Shown here in pieces: positions 23,505 to 34,395 of a DNA stretch of 64,000 bases (its first letter is position 1; each line of letters opens with the position of its first letter). This DNA comes from Chrysemys picta bellii (Eukaryota > Chordata > Testudines > Emydidae). Location of the stretch: contig NC_088791.1 in assembly GCF_011386835.1 (NCBI RefSeq), forward strand, positions 14,322,998 to 14,386,997, given 5' to 3'. The position numbers and the translations under genes were made by a program. Below the pieces are notes generated by a model. That model had not been told where the DNA came from. It was given only the letters and a program-made list of their open reading frames with translations, and searched no databases.

Positions 23505-23840
23505 CTGCAAATGCTAAATGGTCTTGTGGTTGAAGCACTGGAGTGCAGTCCAGGAGCTCTGACTGCTGTTCCTGATTCAGAGCTAGACTTCCTCTGTGAA
23601 TGTTTTTCTGTAGAACAGAGAGACTAGTTACTGACTCTGCCCTAGAGTTCCTATGTGACCCCTCTGTATGTCTGTAGGAGGGAGATTGTTTCCTGTCCCC
23701 CGTACCTTGCCTATCTTGGCTATTAAGAGTGTAATGCTGTTTGTTTGTACAACCCCTAGCACGTGCAGAGAGTGGGCCTTGACCTTGGTTGGGGACCTCT
23801 AGGCTTTACTGTAATACATATAACATATGGTGATGATAAG
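23505..23840 (+). repeat. MIR-type SINE with long tail, plus strand
   Basis: 'ggtcttgtggttgaagcac', 'gtccaggagctctgactgc' form the head; the tail has 'tttgtacaacccctagcac', 'gacctctaggctttactg' and 'gtaatacatataacatatgg', the same tail block as at 1605-1870, 45320-45450 and 46410-46710. Confidence 0.6.
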
Positions 23841-24847
23841 CCATTGGTAATGGAGAGAACCCCACTTCTTAGATATGAGACCTGCTATCCTTGATCTCCA
23901 TTAAATGCAAAAGCACTACAAATTTCCTCAGGATATTAAAACAGAGAGGAAAAGGCTTTAAGGCCACTTGACCAGTACCTCACCTCACCCTTTTAGTACA
24001 TACACTAAACCTAATTTTCAAGGAATTAAATGCATGAAAGTCAATCTGGAAAACTAAATAAATCCTCTACCATGGATTACCTGCAATTCAATTCAAAATA
24101 GCTATTCCCAACATTGCTTTAATTTGCACTGCTAGTGTGTGCAAATATAACTCCACTTACATCATATCTCCATGTGCTTAACTCTTAACTATAAGGTATT
24201 ATTCAGTGGGTGATGGGGAGAGGGGACAACTATTTATGTTAAATACAGAATATTAAATTTAAAGACTACTACCTGATACTCTTAAACAAAGACTTTTAGA
24301 AACACCCTCCGGTCACCTCAGCTATTAGCAATTGAAGTTTCAAATATGTTTTTGCTTTATCAAAGGCAAACTTGTAATTTGCACGTTACAAGGGAGAGGC
24401 CGTGTTTTATGCGGTAGGGGATTAAGGCTAAATGGGGACTGAATCCACTCACACCAAAGAACCTGTGTCAAATCCAAATCTTTGACATTCCTGACTCCCT
24501 GACCTCTGACTTCCTTTCATTCCTCATGACCGACCCTGACTTTCTCAGGCACCCCCCGCCCACTTTCCTTGCATAGAACCAAACATTGTCCCTGGTACTG
24601 CAACAGTTATCTACATGATTCAATTAATATACATGAGTTGTCTGGTTTAAATGTATATGTTTACAGTATCAGATCCATAGTGGGCAATCTCTCTATCCCA
24701 AGCGGAGCTCTGTGGGTCCTGCTTTAATCCACACATGATTGACTATATCTGGTATTTGAATTACAGTGGTACCTATAGGCCTCAACTGAAATCAATACCC
24801 TTGTACTAAAGTGGTCCTAGTTCTGTGATGCAGTTAACTAAAGCACC
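23841..24847. other. no recognisable feature
   Basis: About 1 kb of unique-looking DNA. Confidence 0.4.
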
Positions 24848-24861
24848 AAGTTCTTAGGCTG

Positions 24862-25014
24862 TCAAGTATCAGAGGGGTAGCCGTGTTAGTCTGAATTTGT
24901 AAAAAGCAACAGTGGGTCCTGTGGCACCTCTTGCGTCTGAAGTGGGCATTCACCCACGAAAGCTTGTGCTCCAATACTTCTGTTAGTCTTAAAGGTGCCA
25001 CAGGACCCTCTGTT
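24862..25014. mobile_element. foldback retro-repeat with 14-bp TSD
   Basis: A 153-base insertion bounded by a perfect 14-base direct repeat, AAGTTCTTAGGCTG (24848-24861 and 25015-25028). The left part is on the minus strand ('agtatcagaggggtagccg', 'gggtcctgtggcacct'). The right part is on the plus strand ('cacccacgaaagcttgtgct', 'taaaggtgccacaggaccc'), so the two halves fold on each other. A long duplication of this size fits target-primed reverse transcription, not cut-and-paste. The right part keeps a hammerhead-like block with part of the 5' core missing (see findings). Confidence 0.8.
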
Positions 25015-25064
25015 AAGTTCTTAGGCTGCAACCCTGTGAGTAGACTAGTTTTTTGTTGCACTGA

Positions 25065-25285
25065 GTGGCCCCTTTACAATCTGCTGTGCTAGCAGGGTAC
25101 AAATACAGAGTGATAGACAGGCCCTGTCTCCAAAAGCTTACGATCTAAATAGGCAAGACAGACAAAGGGTGGGATGTGAAACCTAGGCACAGAGAGGTGA
25201 CGGTCACACACAAGATGAATGATGCAGCCAGGAACAGGATCCATCTCTCTTGACTCCCCCGCCAATGCCTTATTTACAAGACTCT
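25065..25285 (-). repeat. MIR-type SINE, minus strand, long form
   Basis: 'caggccctgtctccaaaag', 'cttacgatctaaataggc', 'agacagacaaagggtggg', 'cctaggcacagagaggtgac' and 'actctgctgcctcc' follow the minus-strand order with the long distal block present. Confidence 0.65.
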
Positions 25286-25987
25286 GCTGCCTCCTGGATT
25301 GACTTTGTTCATTTTCATCATGCAGAACCAAATTCTCTTCTGGTTTATATCTCATTTATCCTGAGCAGGGTTGCGCAGGATACAGATCGAGGCAGAATTT
25401 GTCCCTTGGTGGTGAAAACCAATACATTCAATATTGCACCTCCCTGTGGAATGATGAAAGTTTGTCTCCACTAATAAAACATAAAATCAAAATTGCTAAT
25501 AGTTGAAATGACTGGGGATTGTAATTTTTGAAAATATTTTGACTGAAGAGGCTATTAGAAATATGTTGAATATTAAGAACATTCTGTGTTTATTTTGAAC
25601 ATATCTTCCTCTCACTAAACTAATATGGTTATAGAGGTTTACATTTAACAGCGTACAGGAATGAAAAACTCTACATAGCTTCATTTAACATTGCAGGTCA
25701 AAACTTCTGAAATTCCTTCATGTTTAAGTTCCTGACTCTTCCCCCCCCCCATAAACGTTGCATTCTGTAGCTTAATACTGAGTCTCAGGTCAGCCCTTAA
25801 CCACACGGCCATTCTACATACTTCAAGGAAAATAACCTTGGTCAATGATTTCAAAAATGGTTAGTTATTTTGGGCGCCTCCATTTTTGGATCTCAGCTGG
25901 AAACACCTTAAATAGGGCCAGGATTGCAAAAGATGCTAAGCACCCATCTTCTGAAAACCAGGCCCATGTATGTTGCCCCACAGTGAG
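25286..25987. other. mostly unique; one repeat-like patch
   Basis: A patch at 25850-25985 with 'ttgggcgcctccatttttgg' and 'ctgaaaaccaggccc' resembles a dispersed reptile repeat I cannot name. The rest shows nothing. A poly-C run lies at about 25741-25750. Confidence 0.35.
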
Positions 25988-26205
25988 AGGAAAAATGGCC
26001 TAGTAGTTAGGGGGTTAGCCTAGGTCATGGCCGAGCCCCTGCTCTGCCATAGACTTCTAGTGTGACCTGAGGCACATAAGCTGTCTCTGTTCCCCAGCTG
26101 TAAAATGGGGATAATAGCACTTCAGAGCTATTGTGAGGATAAATACATTAAAGGATGGTGAGGTGTTCAGATGCTATGGGCCATATAAATACCTTAACTA
26201 GCACC
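25988..26205 (+). repeat. MIR-type SINE, plus strand
   Basis: 'ggcctagtagttagggggt' head, 'agacttctagtgtgacctg', 'agctgtaaaatggggataat', 'gtgaggataaatacattaaa' and 'gttcagatgctatgggcc' in the correct order. Confidence 0.75.
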
Positions 26206-26515
26206 CAACATCAATAACTGCTTTTGAAAATCATTAGAGTCAGTTTTAAGACTTAGGATGTGATGCAGGGGTGGAGGGTGCTGTTTTAGAACTCTCCCTT
26301 TCTACTGGCAATTTTAAGTAAACATGCAAATTCCACCTAGGGGTCTGACATTTTAGTTTGACCTTCCATTTTCTATGGGCACTGACTAATTACAAACTGA
26401 AAAGCAGAACTGTATCTAGCTGCATTTTGATTAAAATTATTTGTATTCCTGCTATGAGTGCTTGTATTGTATTACTACCGGCTATGCCAGCTGTGTGTGT
26501 CTTTTGCAGATCATT

Positions 26516-26549
26516 AATAAAGTTGCTTTGAAATGAAGTCCTTGTGTGG
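26516..26549 (+). promoter_or_regulatory. candidate poly(A) signal with GU-rich element
   Basis: AATAAA at 26516-26521 is followed 20 bases later by the GU-rich 'cttgtgtgg'. The arrangement fits a vertebrate 3' processing site on the plus strand, but no upstream coding exon was recognised and such matches occur by chance. Confidence 0.2.
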
Positions 26550-27270
26550 CATGCTTCATTTTCACCTGATTATTGCTCCTCAGATTCTAATAAAGGCCTG
26601 ATCTTGAGAGATGCTAAACATCCACCGCTCCCACTGACTTCAGAGTTGCAGGTTCTGTCATTACCTTTTGGAATCAAGACCAAAGTTTGAGAATCCATCT
26701 TAGACCCATGATATACTATTTTTTTTTCTTTTGCTAATATAGTCATCCCCTTGCAAGAAGAGTTTGTATCTTCACATTAACTATGCTCCTAACCTGTCAC
26801 AGGAGCATGCAGCGCTTACAGGATTCTGGACACAATGTTGTCTTTTATTCCTAAAATGCAATTACAAAGGTAATTGGCTACTATATATCTGTCTGATGCT
26901 TTCTTGGCACGGCCTTCCACTTTTTCACTTCCCCTCAATATGCTTTAGTGTTGGAGCCAATAGCTGGGTCACCATTCATAGGTTATACTTGGCAGGCTTA
27001 GGACACAGATGCTGGACTCCATACTGGAAGGGCTGTGAGAGAATATGTGGCAAGCTCTTTGATTGATTGGCTCAGTCTCTGGATTTGTGGCAGCTGTGAA
27101 ATTGCCTTTGAATTTGCTAAGGGTTAAACTGATGCGCTAACTTGATTATTTTTTTAGATGTCCAGTTTCCTTTGCTATTCTTATCTGGCAGGAAATATGT
27201 ACTATATGTAAGGATGTGTAGTAGCTAATGTTATGTTCATGGCAGTGCATACAGTGCATACAGAAATTGG
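26550..27270. other. no recognisable feature
   Basis: Unique-looking DNA; a 100-codon frame at 26764-27066 has no recognisable domain. Confidence 0.4.
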
Positions 27271-27667
27271 ATAAGAACTAGGACTGTCAATTAATCGCAG
27301 TTAATTCATGCAATTAACTAAAAAATTAATCTCGATTAAAAAATTAATTGCTATGAATCTCTCTGTTAAACAATAGAATACCAATTGAAATGTATACAAT
27401 ATTTTGAATGTTTTTCTAAATTTTCGTATATATTCTGTGTTATAGTTGAAATCAAAGCGTTTATTATTTTTGATTACAAATATTTGCACTGTAAAAATTA
27501 TAAACAAAAAAATTAGTATTTTTTAATTCACCTCATACAAGTACTGTTGTGGAATCTCTTTATTGTGAAAGTGCAATTTACAATTGTAGATTTTTTTTTT
27601 TTGGTTACATAACTACACTCAAGAACAAAACAATGTAAATCTTCAGCGCCTACAAGTCCACTCAGTC

Positions 27668-27856
27668 CTACTTCTTGTTCAGCCACTCACTCAGACAAAC
27701 AAGTTTATTTACATTTACAATGTCACCAGAAAGTGAGAACAGGCATTTGCATGGCACTTTTGTAGCTGCCATTGCAAGGTATTTATGTGCCAGATATGCT
27801 AAACATTTGTATGCCCCTTCATGCTTCGGCCACCATTCAAGAGGACATGCTTCCAT
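27668..27856 (-). pseudogene. second hATC copy in the left inverted arm
   Basis: The minus-strand frame of 62 codons reads 'PLEWWPKHEGAYKCLAYLAH', then 'CLFSLSGDIVN' and 'VNKLVCLSEWLNKK'. It is the same hATC domain as at 28331-28548 in mirror orientation, because the inverted arm extends into coding sequence. About nine codons before 'VNKLVC' are deleted compared with the right arm. No upstream transposase part accompanies it, so it is a structural by-product of the foldback architecture. Confidence 0.8.
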
Positions 27857-27889
27857 GCTGATACTGCTTGTGGGGGGGGGGGAAATAAT

Positions 27890-28548
27890 AATGCGTTAAT
27901 TAAATTTGTGACTGAACTCCTTGCAGGAGAATTGTATGTCTCCTGCTCTGTTTTACCCACATTCTGCCATATATTTCATGTTATAGCACTCTTGGATGAT
28001 GACTCAGCACATGTTCATTTTAAGAACACTTTCACTGCAGATTTCACAAAATGCAAAGAGGGTACCAATGTGAGATTTCTAAAGATAGCTATATCACTCA
28101 ACCTGAGGTTTAAGAATCTGAAGTGGCTTCCAAAATCTGAGAGGGACGAGGTATGGCGCATGCTTTCAGAAGTCTTAAAAGAGCAAAACTCTGATGCAGA
28201 AACTACAGAACCCAAACCACCAAAAAAGAAAATCAACCTTCTGCTGGTGGCATCTGACTCAGAGAATGAAAATGAACATGCATCGGTCCACACTGTTTTG
28301 GATGGTTATTGAGCAAACCCATCATCAGCATGGACGCACATCCCCTGGAATGGTGGTTGAAGCATAAAGGAACATATGAATCTTTAGCACATCTGGCACA
28401 TAAATATCTTGCGACGCCAGTTATAACAGTGCCATGAGAATGCCTGTTCTCACTTTCTGGTGACATTATAAAGAAGAAGCAGGCGGCATTATCTCCTGCA
28501 AATGTAAACAAACTTGTTTGTCTGAGCGATTGGCTGAACAAGAAGTAG
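27890..28548 (+). pseudogene. hAT transposase, C-terminal half, broken
   Basis: The plus-strand frame to 28312 reads through a hAT RNase H-fold part ('SLNLRFKNLKWLPKSERDEV', the family's ALDPRFK-like segment) and a Lys-rich, acidic linker ('KPPKKKINLL', 'DSENENEH'). A one-base loss then shifts the frame. In the shifted frame, 28331-28548 encodes the hATC dimerisation domain: 'PLEWW' near its start, 'CLFSLSGDI' and 'LSPANVNKLVCLSDWL' near its end. A stop replaces the residue just before 'ECLFS'. hAT transposases bind the element ends and cut and paste it, usually about 600-700 residues; here the N-terminal BED finger and first catalytic parts are absent. The gene cannot make a working enzyme. 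The hATC region lies inside the right inverted arm. Confidence 0.85.
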
Positions 28549-28898
28549 GACTGAGTGAACTTGTAGGCTCTAAAATTTTACATTGTTTTTTAATGCATTT
28601 TTTGTACATAATTGTACATTTGCAAGTTCAACTTTCATGATAAAGAGATTGCATTACAGTACTTGCACTAGGTGAATTGAAAAAATATATATGTATATAT
28701 ATATATATTACAGTGCAAATACTTGTAATCAAAAATAACTATAAAGTAAGCACTGTACACTTTGTATTCTGTGTTGTAATTGAAATCAATATATTTGAAA
28801 ACGTAGAAAATCTGAAAATATTTAAATAAATGATATTCTATTATTGTTTAACAGCATGATTAATTGCAATTAATTTTTTTAATCATTTAACAGCCCTA

Positions 28899-29689
28899 AT
28901 AAGAACACAAAATACTCTTTCTTGAAGGTTGCTGTGTAATGCTATTTAATTTCTTCAAACCCAAAACCTTAACACACAAGAACCAAAAACAAGCTGCTCC
29001 TTAAGGCAGCTCACACCACCTTGCTCTAAACTAGCTCTTTGCAGACTGAGTGCTGAAAGAACCAGATCCCAAGCTTCCCTACAGAGCCCCCTAGCCTGCA
29101 AACAGGACCAGGAAAACCCTGTAGAATTTAAAGTTACAGCCTCCACAGTTTTCAGTACACCACAGTTAACGTTCTCTCCCAAAAAGAGCTTACAGTCTAA
29201 GAAACAAACAAGTGGACAAGACAAACAAGTGGGCTGAGGTGGAAAGTGGGGCTAACAAAAACGACAAGATATTCACACTTCTCGGCCAATCAAGAGCAGA
29301 AATCACAACTTGCTGCCTGTGTATACAGGGAGTAGCCCTGTTACTCAGACGAAACAAACAGTTACAGTCTCTAGGATATCTCCCCCATGATTTCCCATAG
29401 CAACTACCCTCCACAGGGTCAGTGCTGCTTGATGGCTCCAGGTTGCAGCTGTTGGTTACGGGAACAGAGTATCTGGCTGCACGTGCCCCTTTAAGCATTA
29501 CTGTAGGTTTGAGGCTTGTACAAGACACAGAATCCCTGCTTCTTCTAGACAGAGGGGCTACACAAAATACAGTGGGAGATCAAGAAGGTTCTATCTGAGT
29601 GGATTGATTGTTGTAATGGGTGTGAGAGCATTTTAAGAATAGGATTTCAAAGCCTAATAAAGAGGAATTAATCAACCCCTACAAAACCT
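28899..29689. other. no recognisable feature
   Basis: Frames on the minus strand (89 and 112 codons) overlap plus-strand frames and have no recognisable domain. Confidence 0.35.
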
Positions 29690-29855
29690 CTAGGAAGTAG
29701 GCAAGTACCACCATCTCATTGTGCAGGTGAGTAAACTGAGGAACAGAGAGATGAAATGATCCACCCAGCGTTACACAAGAAATCTGTGGCATAGCTCAAC
29801 CCGTACCCAGGTCTCCTGACTCTCAGTTCTGCATCACAAAAGCATACGCCTGACC
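29690..29855 (-). repeat. MIR-type SINE, minus strand
   Basis: 'gagtaaactgaggaacagag', 'agatgaaatgatccaccc', 'acccaggtctcctgactctc' follow the minus-strand MIR order. Confidence 0.65.
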
Positions 29856-31149
29856 TTCCATCTTTTAATGGCAGGCTTGCTACTTTCAGTCCATCCTAAA
29901 AAGCCTCCATCTTAATAAGCCTCCTAGGGAAGTTTGTCATATCTTAAGAAATGGAAAACTCCAGATACATTTTTTTTAAAATGCTTTCAGTGACTTGAAT
30001 TTGCAAGATTTTCCAAAGACCACATTCTACGAATAAGTGATCGTTTGCTCTGCTCTTGGCAGATCTTGTTGGCATTTCTAGCTAGTCTGTGTGAAGAAAT
30101 TATGGCCTGATTTTACAGAGCTGCTAAGCAATTGCAGGTTCCATTGAAGTAAATGGGAATTCTGGGTGCTCAAGACTTCTGAATATTAAACCTGTTACTT
30201 TGAACTCTATATGGACCCTTTTTAGGTGAGTGGAAGTTGGGTTTTCTTTATTTCACTTGCTTCTTGGTTTTAGCTGGAATCAGAAGATAGCTCAACATAT
30301 GAGTCACTGTTTCTTGTGGTATTTCTGGACCAACTAGAGGCTGGAATAGAGTGCCAGGATTCTTTCAAGAAAACTTGTTCTCATGAGACTTCCAGTGTGA
30401 TAATGTAGGTTCTATATGTTTGATTCGTTTGTGGTTAAAGTAACCAGCCAAACTTCGGAATGCTTAATTAAACTGGGGGTCAAACAGATGTTCATTTATG
30501 ATGAATGTGTATAGAGAGAGAGCAAATAGTTTTTGGCACTAATTCGTGTCCAGGTTTTCTGGCCTTATGGCCTGCAAGTTCTTCTTCAGCTTGTTTGGAA
30601 CTGAATAAGATTTGTAATAAGGAGCTGCTCCAAAAGTCTAGATTAAACTAGAACTGTTCAGCATGCAAGATCAAAAACTCCTTAATAGAATGGGGTGAAT
30701 ACTAAAAATAAAATTGGCAAATATTGGTTTGAATAATGATTTTTGATTTTCAAGTATGTTAGTAGAAAGGAAAAAAGGTTGCAAACACGAATCCAAATAG
30801 GTACTTAGATGACTATTTGGAACAAAATTATGTGTGCGGCCAGCTTGAAAGATCTGTTTGGGTTTGGAAGGAGAAACAATTTTGTATGACTTAAGCAACC
30901 ATTCGCATAGTAAGACTTATGAACAGCAACCAGTTGAGATGGCAAATATGTCTTGAACAATCCATAGGCTGTGTGATATGTTTATATAAATCAATCAATA
31001 GATAATCTGAGTAATGAAAAATTCATAAAGCTAGATGGTGTCACCCTTACTTATGTTGAGTAGTAGCTGACTATCGCAGAAGTGCTATTGGCATCCATGG
31101 GACCACTCATGCAGTAAGGTATTACCTAATGTGAGTAAAGATGGCACAA
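29856..31149. other. mostly unique, small repeat-like patches
   Basis: 30105-30190 ('tggcctgattttacagagct', 'gggtgctcaagacttctga') and 31025-31140 ('gcatccatgggaccactcat') resemble dispersed reptile repeats based on 'cccattgaagtcaatgggac'. Nothing else recognised. Confidence 0.35.
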
Positions 31150-32080
31150 TATGCCATTTTAACAGTGGGTTATTGGGTAATTAACCACTGGAACAATTTA
31201 CTTAGGGTTATACTGGATTTTAAATTCTCCATCACTTGACGTTTTTAACTCTAGGCTGGATGTCTTTCTAAAAGATATGCTATAGCTCAAAGCAAAGTTA
31301 TGGGCTTGATGCAGAAGTTATTGGGTCAGGTTCTTTGGCTTGTGTTATGAAGGAAGTCAAACTAAGTCAAGGTTTCTTAACCTGTGGATTGTGACCCAAG
31401 ATTGGGTCACTGGAATGTGTCAACATCATGTGGGAAGCCTGGGGAGGGGTCATGTCCTATCCCTGTGGGGGATGGGAGGCCCTTGGGTGGAGCCTGGGGA
31501 TTTCAGTCTTTCCTGCACTCTCCCTGCAGCAATGGCTCCGGTAATGCGAGTCTAACAGAGCTCAGCTTCCCACTCTGGGCATTACAATCTGGTGCACGGT
31601 TTGGCCGAGCTGCTTAGGTTTGGCTCAACTGTCCCACCATCATGATGAGCTGTCTGAGCCAAATTTGAGTGAGTGGTGCTGTGACTCCAAGCACCGGGTT
31701 GCAAGGCCACTTTCACAAATTTGGCCCAGTTGGCCAAGGGTTTGGGCTGAAACCTGTGCTGTGACCCTAGAGGCTGCAATGCCTGGAGCGGGGAGCCAAG
31801 CGTCTCCAGCCCCATACGAAAGGAGTCTCAGGAACTGCGGTTATGGTATGCAATGTCCTTATGTAGTACTTGTTGTTTTAATATGTATATTATATATCGT
31901 GGGTAAGAAATATTTTATAAGCCAAATGTGTTTTGGGGGTTTTGTTTTGTTTTGTTTTTTACACTAAAGCTATTTATTGGGTTGTGACAGGTCATCGAGG
32001 TTTACAAATGGCCCCAAAAGGTCAAGAACCATTGGAGTAGATGATCATAATGGTTCCTTGTAGCTTTAAAATCTATCAAA
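31150..32080 (+). mobile_element. old CR1 3' end, plus strand, interrupted
   Basis: 'taaccactggaacaattta', 'ctccatcacttgacgttttt', 'ctaggctggatgtctttc' and 'ggcttgtgttatgaaggaag' are CR1 3' landmarks. The terminal part 'tagatgatcataatggttcc' resumes after about 32037. The gap is a separate insertion with CAATGGTTCTT-type ends. Confidence 0.65.
31367..32035. mobile_element. hAT-like MITE inside CR1
   Basis: Left end 'caaggtttcttaacct' and right end 'aggtcaagaaccattg' are imperfect inverted repeats of the CAGTGGTTCTCAACC type, which belongs to hAT MITEs. The interior holds GC-rich 'gagcctggggatttcagtc' and the near-end segment 'gggttgtgacaggtcatcg'. The 8-base duplication is too eroded to read with confidence. 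The overlapping frames at 31340-31967 on both strands are not genes. Confidence 0.55.
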
Positions 32081-32528
32081 GTCTGTTTGCAGATGATTCC
32101 AAAGAAGAAAACCGATTAGATTAACAGAATAAATTGTTAGCTACAAAGAGTTTGCTTGACTCTTACATTTAAGGTGTATTATCTATATATACCTATATAC
32201 AGTTATACAGATATAGAATACTTAAGTACATGTCTAATTTAAGTGAATGTAACCTTTTGAGCCAAAAAATAAACAATCTAACAATAGGAAAAACTGCAAT
32301 CTGTTGAGACATATTTGAGTTATTTTGCAGTAATTGGCTTGGCAGCAGGTTCAGTCACAGATTTCTGTATCACAGATTGTCCCCAAATGAATAAAAGGTT
32401 TGCTTTGAAATGTAATTAATATTGTGTTCAGCTGCAAGACTTTCTCAGGTTGTCAAAGGAATTCGAAGGAGGTAGTTACAAAAATGAACAGGATGAACCA
32501 GCTACGCTGAAATGAGCTGATGGACAGC
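32081..32528. other. no recognisable feature
   Basis: AT-rich spacer. Confidence 0.4.
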
Positions 32529-32572
32529 GCACACGCACACGCGCACACACACACACACACACACGCACACAA
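32529..32572. repeat. (CA)n microsatellite with CG interruptions
   Basis: About 44 bases of CA repeats broken by three or four CG dinucleotides. Confidence 0.9.
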
Positions 32573-32860
32573 ACCTCAAACTAAACTGGACTGAAATAAA
32601 TAGTGACAGTTTTTCAGGTGTTGACCATCAAAATCAGCCATTAACAAGTACTTGTAGTGATGTCACACAGGTATCTCCGTTGGCTGTTAAGGTATCTGTG
32701 ATGGTGAACTCATTTGTTTTATACATATTGAGAAAGGAGAGGAGACTAGAAATAGCTCCACTCTCCGGTGACAAAAGGTATAAAGCCACGAAGATCTGAT
32801 AGTCATGTATAATCCTTTCTATTGCTAAATTAAATATATTCAATTAAATAAGTTTGGTTC
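32573..32860. other. no recognisable feature
   Basis: AT-rich spacer. Confidence 0.4.
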
Positions 32861-32868
32861 AATGGGGC

Positions 32869-33240
32869 AGGGCCGGCTCCAGGCACCAGCATTCCAAGCA
32901 GGTGCTTGGGGCGGCACTCTGCAAGGGGCGGCAGTCCGTGTGTTTTTGCCACCCCAAGCAGCGCGCCGAATTGCCACCGCGGACGGCGGGGGCACTCTGT
33001 GTGCTGTTAGAGCGGCACATGCGTTTCCGCGGCGGCAATTCGGCGGCAGCTTCTATGTTCAGCTGCCCGCGGCGGCAATTCGGCGGCTTCTGTCTTCTGG
33101 CTGAAGGCAGAAGCTGCCGCCGAATTGTCACCGCTGCGGAAATGCGCGTGCCGCCCTAACGGCACACGGACCGCCCCCGCCGTCCGCAGCGGCAATTCGG
33201 CTCGCTGCTTGGGGCGGCAAAAACAGTAGAGCCGGCCCTG
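32869..33240. mobile_element. hAT MITE, AGGGCCGGCTC termini, 8-bp TSD
   Basis: Second member of the 16239-16487 family, 372 bases long. Inverted ends 'agggccggctccaggcacc' and 'agccggccctg'; direct repeat aatggggc on both sides (32861-32868 and 33241-33248). The interior is extremely CpG-rich and contains at least four alternating copies of 'ggcggcaattcggc' and its complement, plus 'gcttggggcggca' near each end. Several open frames of 80-101 codons overlap in all directions; they result from GC-rich, stop-poor DNA and are not genes. Confidence 0.85.
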
Positions 33241-33934
33241 AATGGGGCTGTCTGGTAAGTGTCTGATTGGGTTTACCCTAAACATACAACACAAATGGAA
33301 AACACTTGTGTGTGTTTGTTCTCACAGGGAAGGGGTTGACTAAATTAGTTCAAACTCTACGCCTTTATTTCTACAGCCATTTGTTTCAATGTCTTTCCAT
33401 GTACAAAATTCAGGGCAAGATTCTTACTGTGCTGAAGCAAGGGAATAAAATTGGCTATTTCTCCAATTCAGTGTATTCAGACTTTGGGTTCGGGTGTGTG
33501 GGGCCCTGCTTCAGGAGTCTAGGAAGCTCCCTAGACGTTGGGGGTGGGGGGGGTGGAGAGCACCAGCACCCGAACCATGGCCCTGCCCTCGCTCCGCCCC
33601 TTTCCTGAGGCCCTGTCCCTGCTCTGCCTCTTCCCCTGAGGCCCCATCCTTGCCATACCTCTTCCCCCGTTGCTCGCCCTTAAGGCAGATCAAAAGTGGG
33701 AGAGGATAGCCATGACACTTTTAAAAGTGATGGGGCCATGGGCCTCTGGCCCTCCCTGCTTACTCCTTCTCTGGAGCAAATGTATAGAAAGGGACAGGGA
33801 ATGGCCCCTTCCCAATTCACTGACCAGAGTAGCAAAGCTAGTGCAGGGAAGAGGGTGGCATTATTCTACCTTCAGTACAGATCAGCATAGAATGATCCTC
33901 CGCCTCCCTGAGAGCCAGGAGGAAGTAGGGAAGG
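33241..33934. other. unique DNA with a GC-rich patch
   Basis: 33490-33690 is G- then C-rich ('gggggtggggggggtgg', 'cctgaggccctgtccc') with short imperfect direct repeats of 'cctgaggcccc'. Overlapping frames here (up to 100 codons) look like compositional artefacts. Confidence 0.4.
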
Positions 33935-34395
33935 GTTTGTGACTCAGTGGAGCATTAAAATGGTCCAAAGGTTGGTGTGCTGGCCTTGGAAATTGGTTCA
34001 GTTCCCTGCTTCTCCACAGACTTCCAGTGTGACCACGGGCGAGTCTCTTAGGGCCAGATTTTTAAGGGTACTTAGGTACCTAAAGATGCAGAAAGCCAGC
34101 TACTGGGATTTTCAAAAGCACCTAGCACCTAACTCCCATAGATATCAATAGGACATATACAACTTACCTGCTCAGAAGCTTATATGAATCCCACTAGGTG
34201 CCTATCTGCATCTTCAGGTTCCTAAATACCTTTGAAAATCTGTTCCTTAGTCTTTTGATGCCTCAGTTCCCAACTGTAAATAGGGGATAATACTTTCCTA
34301 CTTCCCAGGGGTGTTGTGAGGAAAGATTGTGAGGTGCTCAGATACCACAGTAATAGGGCCCATATAACTACCCTAGCTAGAATGTCTTCTGGAGC
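33935..34395 (+). repeat. MIR-type SINE split by a palindromic MITE
   Basis: Left part: 'gttcagttccctgcttctc', 'cacagacttccagtgtgacc'. Right part from 34250: 'tgcctcagttcccaactgta', 'ggggtgttgtgaggaaagat', 'gtgctcagataccacag'. Same orientation, contiguous once the insertion is removed. Confidence 0.75.
34051..34246. mobile_element. palindromic MITE with TTA duplication
   Basis: Inverted ends 'gggccagatttttaaggg' and 'cctttgaaaatctgttcc' extend inwards through 'aggtacctaaagatgcaga' / 'tctgcatcttcaggttcct'. TTA lies on both sides (34048-34050 and 34247-34249), the TWA duplication of PIF/Harbinger. The interior 'gggattttcaaaagcaccta' is shared with the element at 15133-16834. Confidence 0.7.

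Larger units (their letters stand above)
27279..28898 (+). mobile_element. hAT transposon with very long inverted arms
   Basis: A 1620-base element whose ends are 'taggactgtcaattaatc' and, on the other strand, 'tagggctgttaaatgatt'. A perfect 8-base duplication, ataagaac, flanks it (27271-27278 and 28899-28906), as expected for hAT. The inverted arms are about 0.58 kb each: 27279 to about 27870, and about 28317 to 28898. Each arm is long enough to include a copy of the transposase C-terminal dimerisation region, in opposite orientations. The 446-base centre holds more transposase sequence. The left arm has lost about 28 bases corresponding to 'ggagataatgccgcctgctt' and onward. A (TA)n run lies in the right arm at about 28686-28710 and a G run at the left arm/centre junction (27872-27881). 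Confidence 0.85.

Noticed and set aside
31340..31967. Frames on both strands (71-115 codons)
   Set aside because: They lie inside the hAT-like insertion that interrupts CR1.
32854..33294. Five overlapping frames of 80-101 codons
   Set aside because: They cover the CpG-rich hAT MITE in nearly every phase; few stops occur because of base composition.
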